Below, piece after piece: positions 24,501 to 34,600 of a stretch of DNA of 64,000 nt. Within the stretch, counting starts at the first letter, position 1; every line of letters begins with the position of its first letter. The notes below the pieces were generated by a model, which was given only the letters and a program-made list of their open reading frames with translations, searched no databases and had not been told where the DNA came from. The stretch spans positions 1,494,574 to 1,558,573 of the forward strand of contig OY811991.1 in NCBI GenBank assembly GCA_963681505.1, written 5' to 3'. The DNA comes from Eunapius fragilis (taxonomy: Eukaryota > Porifera > Demospongiae > Spongillida > Spongillidae). Both the position numbers and the translations under genes were made by a program.

Positions 24501-25015
24501 ACAATGCAGTGGGTAAGTATCAATGATGTTGCATTTCCCATTGCACCTTGACATGTCTACTTATTTTCCTTGGCTCCGTGGATACTATTATTTACAATGC
24601 AGCGTGTAAGTATCAATGATGTTGCATTTCCCATTGCATGTTAACATGCCTACTTATTCCTTGTCACCATGGATGCTATTATGAACAATGCAGGGAGTAA
24701 GTATCAATGATGCTGCATTTCTTAATGTATTTATTTATATATTTTCATCATGGACACTAAAATGAATAATGCAGAAATGAGAGGTAAGTATGTATGAATG
24801 ACACTATCTTATAATTAGGTTTATATGATATAACTTGGCAATAATGTCATGCATAGTGAACGCTTCTTCATCATGATTTCACCATGACAACCAAATTGAT
24901 GCTAAAGTATACATTATATCTGTAGTGACATTTATTCCAAACAGGTACTGGACACACTGAAGGAAACTTTTGGACACAATATGGCTTTCTGCTGCTGCTG
25001 CTGCTAGATATGTAG
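21589..25015 (+). CDS. Small secreted-protein gene with a microexon-array intron
   Basis: Exon 1 (21589-21660) starts at ATG and encodes a signal peptide: hydrophobic LALLVTLLALFADA, then RPRPSK. A 49-bp intron follows. Exon 2 (21710-21788) encodes an acidic stretch (LKETVEMSDEVEENSDSL) and ends in phase 1 with G before GTAAGG. The last exon (24945-25015) starts in the matching phase (GT ACT GGA) and encodes GTGHTEGNFWTQYGF plus a run of six Leu, then TAG. Joined directly, these exons give about 73 residues: signal peptide, acidic middle, hydrophobic tail. The 3.16-kb intron between exons 2 and 3 holds three foldback elements and an array of tandem candidate microexons. I do not recognise the family. 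The exon joins are inferred from splice motifs and matching phases; a transcript would settle them. Confidence 0.6.
21857..22336. mobile_element. Foldback (MITE-like) element 1 in the large intron
   Basis: Arms of about 120 bp are inverted: 21858-21978 pairs with 22213-22334 (shared blocks AACGATTATAGC and TTTTGGGGTCTTG). No coding region is seen inside. Confidence 0.75.
22833..22985. mobile_element. Foldback element 2
   Basis: AATTTTCTACACATT..AATCGGCTACCGATCTTAC at 22838-22888 pairs with its reverse complement at 22944-22985. Confidence 0.75.
23036..23262. mobile_element. Foldback element 3
   Basis: TACCGTGATTACAAGCC..GGACACATTTGTAC pairs with GTACAAATGTGTCC..GGCTTGTAATC, ending in CGGTA. 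Arms are about 45 bp. Confidence 0.75.
23455..24790 (+). repeat. Tandem array of ~91-bp units, each an AG/3 nt/GTAAGT candidate microexon
   Basis: Fourteen units of 91-93 bp each contain GAACAATGCAG, three variable bases, then GTAAGTAT. The triplets are at 23502, 23595, 23686, 23779, 23870, 23961, 24054, 24145, 24236, 24327, 24418, 24510, 24603 and 24694: TGT, GAT, CCT, GGA, TGT, CCT, GGA, TGT, ATT, TGT, TCA, TGG, CGT, GGA. A fifteenth, diverged unit has 9 bases (24775-24783) before GTAAGTATG. In each typical unit the AG before the triplet is the only AG apart from the one in GTAAG, so no other acceptor is available; a CCTTAAC branch-point-like motif lies about 50 bases upstream. Exons 2 and 3 of the host gene are in phase 1, so a triplet can be added without changing the frame. 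Splicing itself is not shown. Confidence 0.85.
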
Positions 25016-25235
25016 TGACCACATATGTGTTAGATAAAGCGTATGATTTTTGTGTGATTTTCTGTTCAATCACAAAAAGATTTGTAAATGATTTCTAAAT
25101 GATTCAGCGCTATTTCCCCCCCTGTGCAGCCATTTTGAAATTAAAATTCAATTGATTATACTATGAAATAGTTTAAAACACTGCGCCGGGCAATCTAATG
25201 TATTCGAAGGCTGAGGGCGTTGTTTGTGTTGACGG

Positions 25236-25274
25236 AATTGATTGATTGATTGATTGATTGATTGATCGATTGAG
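25236..25274 (+). repeat. TTGA tetranucleotide repeat
   Basis: About nine TTGA units, one of them changed to TCGA. Confidence 0.9.
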
Positions 25275-25739
25275 GTAAATAATGGAATTTACATGCACTT
25301 ATATATTCTCTGCTAGAAATGATACACTTTACAAGAACTTGATAAGTCAATTTTAGACAGGCGTGACTTGAAGGCATCGAGACTTGTGGCTTCAATAACA
25401 TTTGATGGTAATGAGTTCCACACTTTAATAACTCGTTGCGAGAAGAGTATAATACCTACAGCTGTAGACTGACAAAGTACCAACGGGTTTCAATTTAAGG
25501 GAGTGACCCCGTTGATTGTGGAAGTTGGGGAAAAGATCTTCCATTGGTAAATCCACCAGCTTATACACAATCTTGTAGCCGCCTATGCCCTGCATTTGCG
25601 ACTATTGCATGCATATGTCGGCTAAACGGCTGAACCGGAAAAGTAGAACACAAAATGAATATAACTATATGAAGAAATTAATAGCAAAACTGAACCACTG
25701 GTGGACATGAAATACATACAATTAGATGATAAGTAATTT

Positions 25740-27485
25740 TTAAAAAAAGAGAAATAATAAGACAATAAATTTAATCCATGAATGAGGCCAGAGGAGCACC
25801 ATCTTCAAACCCCAGCCCACTTCTCCATTTGGTGCGGGATCCTCTAAGACAGAGGCTCACGCTCGAACCCCTGCAAAAGCAAGCCGTGATCTGACATAGC
25901 TGCTGGTAATGGAATAGGCTTTGTCCCACTTGGAAGACAGAGCAGTGGCCATGTGCTTTAGGAAGTGACTAGCCTCTTTGTGTAGTAGTCGTCCACAGAA
26001 AGGACAAATGGGGTGAAGGTGCCTCTTCTGTCTTCAACTGCCTTTTTGTACATTCTCTTCTTCTCCAATGAGCTTGACTCAAGAATGGCATTAGGTGCTC
26101 GATGGCAGTGTGATGGGGCGTCAGTGTCTATGACACGGACATCAAACAACGCCTCCACCTGTGGTTGCCAAACACCTCTGATTCCCAGGTCAAGCCTTAA
26201 TCCTGGATCACTTGAGGTGGCAGTAGCCTCATTGACAATAGGCTCCTTTATAACCTGGGGCCACACCTGACTGGCAAGGTCACCAAGGCAGTCACGGATC
26301 TCATTGTGGCGTAGTATAACAAGTCCCCCCTTCTTACAGTCTAGGGCATGTTGGAGGGTGAAATCAGCTCCACAACCATCACATTTGGCTGGCAGATTAG
26401 ATGGATGTCGCAAATAGTGCAGAGCTAGGCCATCTCTGAACTGTACAGGAGCCAAATCAAAGTGGCAACTTTGGAGTGGCAGAGTCGTCAACCAGCTGGA
26501 CGTTTTGCCCTCAACCACCCTCATGATTGCACGTTGTCTGCCTGGTGAAAGAGTTGCAAGAATGGCATCTAGTTTCTGTTTGGAAACCTCGTCAAGTGCT
26601 TTTTGCGTCTCATATCTTGCCTTTCTGATTGCATCCAGGTGACAGGCAGAACTAAATTCACCACATCCCTTAATAGCTTCTACCACAACTTTGGTACCCT
26701 GGGTAGAGGTGTGGTAGGACGATGATGCAGTTTCAGTAGGATTATTGATCCCCAAGCCAGCAAAACGAGTTGGTAAAGAAAACAGTTTACATTCAGCATC
26801 TGACAAATCTCCTTCAAACAATGCTGCGTAGAAAGCCTTTAAAATCGCATCTTGCAGTGGGACAAAAGCACCTCCACAGTTGTGCATGACTCGCTGCAGG
26901 TATGACCATTCACACTGAAGGGATTTGGAGAGAGCAGTATAAGCGGCTTGCGGTGACTTGGTAGCTGCCTTGGAGAGTTTCACAACACAATCTACCCACA
27001 TTGCAACCTTCTTCCTCACAAAATCATCTGCTATCATGCAGTCTCCAATAACACCCCCAAGAAAGCGATGTCCGTTCACTATCTGCACACCCAAATCACC
27101 AAAGACTATCCTGGCCTCATCTTCAAATTGAGGGGTAACAATCAGACAGCTTTTCTTGGGCTCAGGAAAGTATCCATAAGCTGGGCCTTGCTCAGCCAAC
27201 TGATCATACCATGAGCGAACCTCCTTGATGTTTCCAATGCAAGCTGAGTCATCTGCATACCAGGTCTGCAACCTGTTCTCTTTGACCTTCAGTGACTTGA
27301 CAAGTGGTAATAGTGCAACTGCATAGATGAGCATGGATAGAGGATCACCTTGAGTAACACCTTCCTTACTGAATAGACATTCATCAGATCCTCTTATGAC
27401 AAGCCTAGCAAATCCTCTATACGTGTTGAACAAAAAACGGCTGCATCTAGGCCATAACACGCGAGCATTCCACAAGGCAGCAACT
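25740..27485 (-). pseudogene. Non-LTR retrotransposon reverse transcriptase with CCHC and RLE-like C-terminus, 5'-truncated
   Basis: The main open frame (25958-27475, 505 residues) begins inside the RT domain. It shows FNTYRGFARLVIRG, GVTQGDPLSM and the catalytic YADD near residue 75. Further on come a zinc knuckle CDGCGADFTLQHALDC (about 375) and a restriction-like-endonuclease shape, RLDLGIRGVW..ALFDVRVID (about 430-455). A stop follows KRLVTS; the protein continues below it (FLKHMATALSSKWDKAYS) and, after a frame change, reads LCLRGSRTKWRSGLG, the family tail also seen at 29.85 kb. A TGA closes the frame a few codons above 27475, marking the 5' truncation. The C-terminal stop and frameshift make this an inactive copy. 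The zinc knuckle plus RLE layout suggests an early-branching non-LTR clade. Confidence 0.85.
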
Positions 27486-27976
27486 CATTATATGTAATTA
27501 TTATTATGGTTGTGAAGTAAACAACATTGGAACGACTAATTGCATAGCGTATTGTTTATATATAACATATAGAAGCCATCACCAACACGTTCCGAATTGA
27601 AGTTTATACGGGAGGTCAAAGTCATCCGTTCATATGGTGCCCTCGTTACATAAAAAATTTTCTTGATATGTGCCATATTTGCTTGCAATATCGGTCTTTT
27701 CACAGCTACTGCTGTGCGGTGGTGCACAGTACTGGGTTCACAGGCAAGCTGCAGACGCTCTCGAGCATTATAGGCAGCCATACATCCATGTGCACGTGGT
27801 AGCCACGACTAGCAGCTGAAATAATAGAATCCTCGTTGCAGACACTTGCATAGGTACATCACACGCATGCGCATAGCACTCATTAATATCAGTTCCCAAT
27901 AACCGTTACACAACATCCCCTTTTCAGGGAGTGGGTCCACACACTCATATGCATAAACCATTGCCGGAGGATTGGG

Positions 27977-28045
27977 TGACCCCCCGGTCACTCTATCCTA
28001 GGATACAGTGACCGGGGGTGGGATAGGGTGACCCCTCCCGGTGTT
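27977..28045. repeat. Short GC-rich inverted repeat
   Basis: GGTGACCCCCCGGTCACT pairs with AGTGACCGGGGGTGGGATAG, with GGGTGACCCC repeated once more. It is a local hairpin-prone segment. Confidence 0.6.
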
Positions 28046-28079
28046 AATCATCAGATACTATCAATACCGCATGCGTAAC

Positions 28080-28545
28080 GTAATTGTACCCCCAAAACTT
28101 GCTGTCACCATAAGATAGTAAGGTTACAAAGTCTCATACCGAGGCCACGCCCATTTTTTCACAGTGTTCTACATGTGCAGATTCCCCTATCTGTTACTCC
28201 TGAACACTCCATTCATATGGCATTAATTCGGGGTATCAAACATTGCACACAAGTTGTACACATCCATAAACATGCTTACACCACCAATAAGGATGAGAGC
28301 TGTGCATAACACATTATAGATGATTAAGATAAATGAATCAGGTGATGAAGATAAATGACATTTAAGCCATTAAGGGTGCGCTGTGGAAAAATGATGCCTT
28401 CACCAGGGGGGCAGGAGGGGTTAAAATAATGTGCCTTGGTGATGGAGGTTAAATGATGCCTGCCTCAGTGAGGGTACTCTGTCTAGTATAAGTGTCCACC
28501 ATAATGTTTACCAATCAATATACTTCATCCAGTAAGGGTTAGTCA
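28080..28545 (-). repeat. Duplicated 3' flank of the Piwi copy
   Basis: This stretch matches about 12250-12660 in inverted orientation (shared blocks around AACACTCCATTCATATGG and TGTACACATCCATAA). It shows that the segmental duplication reaches about 400 bp past the Piwi stop. Confidence 0.7.
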
Positions 28546-29256
28546 ATAGGTTACAGGAAGCACAGCCTGTCTGCCAGGCCTTCATCAGGCTCCCTGTGGA
28601 TAGATTCTCCAACCAGGTAAGCCAGCTTGTGGGCATATTGGCAGGGAGCAGGTACACACACAGTCCCCTGAAGATGGAACAGTTGGCACAGCTCACTCAA
28701 GGCCCTCCACCCTTCTCCCTCTAACGTACCTGCCAGTTGTAGTAAAGATGACACATCTTGTATGTCAGCCTCTGCATGTGGTCAGGCTTGAGCCCCGATG
28801 TATCATAAATGATGTTGAAGTGTATGGTGGCAACTGAGCCCTGACGAACTGACTGAGACACAATGAAGAAGTCATACCTGTGGTGTGGAAGTAATTGTAA
28901 TTACCCCATCACCCTCCTTCACAAAAAATAGTTAGTTTAACCCCCAGCTCACCACATTGGTTTAGTGATCTCATTATCGACCACAGTGCCTGGAGGAGGA
29001 TTGTTGATCTGTCCCCTCTGGTTGAGGAATATCCTGGTAATGATGCACTTTGTCACCACAATCACTGAAAACTTGGGCCTGAGTGGCAAAGAAAGGTGAG
29101 ATGAAAGGTGAGATAGGTTACAAACCATTGCCACACCCCTTACACATAGCTGCCAGACGCAAACTGCTTGAAGGAATCCATCATTTGATGTACTTCATAG
29201 TCCACCACCATAGCCAGCTACATATGAAGGTGAGCATAACCCCAGGATTCACATAC

Positions 29257-29258
29257 AT

Positions 29259-29330
<72 letters not shown>
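29257..29330 (+). repeat. CA dinucleotide microsatellite
   Basis: A nearly pure CA run in the second Piwi copy, just after the exon that ends in YRDGVGDGQ (minus strand). Confidence 0.95.
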
Positions 29331-29332
<2 letters not shown>

Positions 29333-29519
29333 GTCCATCACCAACACCATCTCTGTACACAATGATCCTGTCAGGAAGCGACTGGTTGACCTGGTGGTAC
29401 TTTTGGAGTGCCATTGACATAGCAACTTTCAGGTTGTCAGCAAGCTCTTGACCAGTGTATTGAAGGAAACACTGTGGGTAGTACCTGTGTGGAGAAGACT
29501 TGTCAAGTGACATCCAGTA

Positions 29520-30000
29520 GACCCCTTTCTGGCATAAATCGATCGATTGCAGTACTTTCCTCAGCAGAAGAAGAGAAGAAACGGAAGTACAACAGTGCAG
29601 CTGAAGCACGTTGAGCATCTTTTACCCCTTTTGTTGTATCTACTGATGGAATGCTGGGTAGAGAGGCGAATTTCTTACTAAAAAGGTTAGCCCAAAGCAT
29701 TAGCATTAAATGGGAGAAACCACTGGGGCAAACTACAGGATGGCTGCGTGCAAAGCTGAGTTTTGCAATACTTCGAGCAACAAATCTTTGCTTGCGTGGT
29801 TCTCGCATCAAGTGGAGAAGTGGTGTTGGAATGGATGATGGTGCTGGGCTACCGGCAGAATTGCCAAAATTGGATTAAAATTTTTATTTCATTCTTTTGT
29901 TCTGTTTGTTTTGTTGTTAATGTTATGTAATAAATGTGCATAGTTCTACATGTATTGATCATTGTATTATTAATATCAAAAAAAAAAAAAAAAAAAAATC
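29520..30000 (+). mobile_element. Non-LTR retroelement 3' end with poly-A tail inside a Piwi intron
   Basis: The + strand shows RASFTPFVVSTDGMLGREAN, then GWLRAKLSFAILRATNLCLRG, then SRIKWRSGVGMDDGAGLP, the same tail family as the element at 25.7-27.5 kb. The frame to 29877 ends TTGGATTAA. A 3' UTR with AATAAA near 29930 and a 20-base poly-A run (about 29979-29998) follows. The upstream part is frameshifted. The poly-A tail and 5' truncation point to target-primed insertion. Confidence 0.8.
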
Positions 30001-30439
30001 AATGGACATGGTGTCCGCCTCCATATTAGTTAGCAATCTTTTATGTACACTGCTTCTCCATAGGTATGCCTTTTCCAAGGTCATCTTTCAATATATACTA
30101 TCATTGCCGGAAACAATGTGTCTTACAATGATATTCTAGCTTTTGCACTGGAAACCGGACTGTTGTTAAAATGGTCTGAATTTGAACCCATGTACCGTAT
30201 ACATTTCAATTGCACAAGTCAACTTAGATGCTCCTTACCATATTGTATATCCTTTTTGGAGCAATGGTCCATTAAATTTTATAAAAAGGTCAAATCCCAT
30301 GGCAAAAACAACAATGCATCATTCAGTCAAACAAGAGTATGTAAGCATTTTACTTGGTGAAGGATCCATTAGTTGATGCAATGAACCCACACACAGACCT
30401 GCCCTTAGTTATTGTGTCATGATCGGAAGTTTCGTTAGA

Positions 30440-30790
30440 AACTTCCATATAGGATTTGACCACGACTATGAATGTCATTAAAAAAACGCGACCCGTCTGT
30501 AACAACACTCCCGACGATCGGATCGTGTAGCTTGTTTTAGCAATCGATCTAGAAGTCAAAAATGAGTAGTTTCGTTTTTGTTTCATGTCGCTGAACCGCG
30601 TGGTTGTTGAGAACAAGAGTGTACTGCCCGTCCTCGTACCCAGTCTCAGAACAAGGGGCGGGTCGTCTTCTTATTCTTCTTCTTCTCCTCCTTCTTCTTG
30701 GCAACGCATAACTCAGGACAGGAACATTTCTAAGCGATGAAAATTTCACCAATAGCTTCAGAATCGGCTGGAGGACTCGCTTTTATATAA
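30440..30790. repeat. Diverged arm of the HECT-element terminal repeat family
   Basis: The block CCCGTCCTCGTACCCAGTCT through the TTCTTCTT-rich run to CATAACTCAGGACAGGAAC resembles the arms at 52.4 and 55.0 kb (GTATAACTCGAGCTAGGAAC) but is strongly diverged. A single arm, perhaps a solo end. Confidence 0.45.
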
Positions 30791-30812
30791 TATATGAAAA
30801 AAAATTAAGAAA

Positions 30813-31098
30813 ACAAGTAAATAAAAACATTCTCTACGAGAAAGTTGGTGGGATATAGGATTTGATTATGACATTGGTGGTGTAAAAAGCAAGGAAACAA
30901 GGTCTTATCAGAAGGGAAAATGTCATAGTCCTATATTTAGCACACAAACAACACATGCCCTAGAAATGTGCTAAATATAGGACTATGACATTTTCCCTTC
31001 TGATAAGACCTTGTTTCCTTGCTTTTTACACCACCAATGTCATAATCAAATCCTATATCCCACCAACTTTCTCGTAGAGAATGTTTTTATTTACTTGT
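30813..31098. mobile_element. Palindromic MITE, copy 1
   Basis: Arms of about 134 bp are perfectly or almost perfectly inverted around a 16-bp loop near 30948-30963. The ends read ACAAGTAAATAAAAACATT. Three more copies with the same ends lie at 45.7, 52.0 and 57.1 kb. No coding capacity. Confidence 0.92.
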
Positions 31099-31099
31099 G

Positions 31100-31692
31100 A
31101 TAATTATTGACTGCAATAAGTTCATGTGTCAGTTCACTTCATGTGTCAGTTATTTATTTCTCACTCACATAATATTGAAGCAGTACATGTTTTATGCCAG
31201 ATGGAGTCTATAAACTGTAGTTAGTTTTGTTACATCACACTTGCATGTGCACAATCTATAATTTATGTACACAGTACTTTTATTTCATTAAGAGCATGCT
31301 TTGTGCTCTAAAATATGGTTCTTGCACAAAGTTGAACTTCCATCACAGAATATTAATGCACTATTAGCCGTACTCAATATTTTGACACCACAGTAACATT
31401 CATTTTTATGGCCATACAAGAAAGAACTCAAATCTGCAACTGTGTTTAATTTAGCTTCAAGTACCAAAAAATTAAGATGTGCAACATGAATGTTACCCAC
31501 CCTTTATACCTAATGACGCAAAAATGCTCTTAGCCTGCTTTGCTGCCAACAGACAGTTGGGTGTACACAAAAACTGAAGAGGAATGCTGTTAACCTGAGT
31601 ACAATCAAATTGACAACAGGATCATTATGCCTTGATTTTCACATTATCTTCAAATGACATATTACAAATCTCATTCCGTTTTAAACTGAATC
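31100..31692. other. Probable 3' UTR and flank of the desaturase gene
   Basis: AT-rich sequence downstream (minus strand) of the desaturase stop. No separate gene is recognised. Confidence 0.4.
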
Positions 31693-34600
31693 TCAATCAT
31701 TTTTATTGTAGTTTTGACCCAGCACTTTCAAGTGGTTGAAATGACACCATACTGCTTCTGTGGTTGTGTCAACGTGGTGGTACTTCAAACCAAATTCCTC
31801 GCATGTTTTTTTCACAATTGGTGTAATCTTCATATAGTGTGCTTGATTAATTCCAGGGAACAGGTGATGAGTGGTCTGGTGGTTGAGAGCACCAGTAAAT
31901 ACCGTCCAGAACCAGCTATTAGTGGCATAGTCTTGAGTTGTTGCCACCTGCATCTCGGCCCTAGGGTAAACAAAAGATTCATCACCATGCACTATACAAA
32001 GTCCATCAATGTAGATGTCCCAATTATGCAGTTATGGAGATCTAGAATCCACTTTTTGTATTGAATGTGGGGCTATAAGCTAATGCAGTACTTTGCTGCT
32101 ACTGTGAGAGTGTCCAGATAATTGCTAAGATACTATCAAAAGTAACAATGATTACACCATTGAATCGGAAACTTTACTCTATGTGCAGTCTTTGACCATG
32201 TACATGTGTATGCCTTGTTTACACATACAGTTCTAATCTTATGCCTGCAACTGATTAGTTGCATCTGCTGTTACATACAATGTATGGCACAAACTGTATG
32301 AATCAAAGCATCTAATGACAGATGTGTGACTTCCGACCATTAGTGATCATCCTTTTACCCCTTGACTTACCAGTCCATATGAATCATATTGTCCTTGTCT
32401 GGCTTAGGCCACTCCACCTACAATTGAATTTTATATCTATGGCTTACTGCGTCACAGAAATGTTTAAGCGCTATACCTCACTAATCACATGAGAGGCCTG
32501 GAATATTAGAGCCAAGTAGAGGCTTCCTGTAACTTCTCCAAATAGGTTCATCAGAAACTGCAAGAAGCAGAACAAGGTGGGACAACAACAGTACCAACAG
32601 GATCACACCAAATATCTTGTACACTATACCAATGAATGACATAGTTGGAAGGGGTGACACATGCATACAACAGTAATATTCTAGATATTCTTTTTTATTT
32701 AATATAAGTATCAGGTCTCATCGTCCACCCAACCCCCCCCCATCCCACAATAAATGACAAAAATAGCACAGGGGGAGAGGCAGGCCACATGTATGTACAC
32801 ATTTCTAACTTCAGTAAACCTCAATGTGTTGATGAGGCTTCTTATCCCAGAAAATTACTGCATAAATGGTAGATAGCAGTGATCACACCTCTTTCTCTAT
32901 TTGATGCCGCCTCATGCATGCATGCTTCAGTATGGGTTTAACAAGCGATTCAAAAGTAGGCTCCCTCCCATACATGCAAAAATTGACATACGTACATGTA
33001 CCACGCTGTTTTTTTCATCGAATAAATGTTAATGCCGCCTATGTAGGTATTAGGGGGGGTCCAGGGCCTGTGGAAGGTCACATGTACACAGCTACCTGCA
33101 ACGTCTCTGCCACTGCAGAGGTTGGCAGAGGCGGATCCAGGGGGGGGGGGGGGGGGGGGGTTGGGGGGGTTGCAACCCCCCCTTTCAAACCCCTAATGAA
33201 TAATTATCATTAGTAACAATTAAGAACTATTGCGAAGTAAAGATGGCTGAAATTCGTAATACAACTGCAGCTCTGCGAGGAAACAAACGGCAAGGCAGTA
33301 TTGTGTAGTGTTGTGCGCATGATATAATAAAAAAGCGTTGGCGGCTGGGGCTCCGCCCCAGACCCCCTCCCCCGCTTCATGAATATTAATTAGCAACCCC
33401 CCCTTTTCTGAAATCCTGGATCCGCCCCTGGTTGGGGTCACCTTTAACCTCACGCTGGCACTGGTTTGGACCAGCAGCGGGTCTGAGGTGGTTAACACCT
33501 CAAACGTCACCGCTGTGAAGCAGGCGTCTAGGGATTCGTATGCCCAGACCAAGAAAAAAAATGGCGTCGGTTTGACGCGGTTCTTTCTCTTCTATCGGGC
33601 TACGTTTCCTGAGACAACAGTTCCAATAAAAATGCACCTTTTGGAAGATATCATGCTGTACAGTGGGCTAATGCAAACTATGTTGCCTTTGGCCTACTTG
33701 GTGAACAAGGAGTTGGACAGCATGCATGTGTAAAGGACCTGTCTTCCGTGGGGTAACAGTGACCAAAAATGGAGAGCGCCTAAGGAAGACCAGGGGCCTT
33801 AGTAACACAAGGATGAGGGAGTTGCTTGCACAATAACACACTAACGAAGGTGGGAACATTCCATATTTAGGTTTCTAATCCATGACCTGTTGTATGAGTC
33901 GCCCTCTAGTACAGCCACATGCCCTAGGAGCATGCAAATCAGGGTATGCCTGGTTTTACAGCACTGTTAGCGGTCATGCGCATATTCGCGAGGGCTTATT
34001 GGACCGAGAGTGGCTATGCAGACGTTGAGTTAGCCGCCCTTGTTATTGGGGTCGGAAGCGTCTTTGCGGTATTCGTTGCGATCGTGTTCTCCTGGAGGAT
34101 TGAAATTTGGGTAGCCCTCTGCATCATGTCATTTATATTACATCCCAAACCCATGACCAATGGAAAAACGCATTCATACTAACCCAATACCTATAATTCA
34201 TCATTTTAGATTATCATTTATGTCGAGATGCGCTAGATTGGAGGCATAATGTTTATCCCCCCAGGCAAATATACACCACTCATACGTATGTTGATTTTAT
34301 CCTTTCTGTCCAGCCATGCATTGGTTCAAACTATTAGCTCTAAATAAGGCGGCCTACCATAGCCTTCCAAGGCATGACCATCAGTGGAATAATGAAACGA
34401 TAGGTCACAAAAATAAGCTTCCCTGCCAGAAAGATGCACATCTGTGAAAGCGATGGAGGATTCATTCTAATGGGACCTACAGATAATAGATTGAGGCAAT
34501 ATATAATATGAACAATTATGGAGAACACACCATTTTTAAGAGACAGAAGAATGTAGAAATCCTGTATGCGTGTCTTGATACTAAGCTGCAAGGAAATGTG

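Larger units (their letters stand above)
28551..30435 (-). pseudogene. Second Piwi copy: inverted 3' half of the gene
   Basis: On the minus strand, a remnant of the first PIWI exon (about 30435-30363, HDTITKGRSVCGFIASTNGS) keeps a GTAAAATG donor. Five exons follow: 29484-29331, 29217-29144, 29078-28953, 28877-28730 and 28667-28551. Their lengths (154, 74, 126, 148, 117) keep one frame for 205 codons from YYPQCFLQY to ADRLCFL and a stop. YRDGVGDGQ and [11 protein letters not shown] are both present, as is the SVRQGSV block that is broken in the first copy. Everything upstream of the first PIWI exon is absent, including the first catalytic Asp (VGID), so it is a fragment. Only purifying selection or a transcript would make it a gene. 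A retroelement sits in its first intron. Confidence 0.85.

Noticed and set aside
23480..24720. Repeated 13-codon mini-ORFs reading MDTIMNNA..KYQ in each unit
   Set aside because: The variable residues coincide with the candidate microexon, and the splice signals explain the conservation better; no evidence of translation of such short frames. Kept only as an alternative idea.
23455..24790. CRISPR-like array of evenly spaced repeats
   Set aside because: The whole 91-bp unit is repeated, only three bases vary, and the genome is eukaryotic; there are no spacers.
33946..34182. 78-codon hydrophobic membrane protein
   Set aside because: It lies in an intron on the strand opposite the desaturase, with no conserved motif or promoter.
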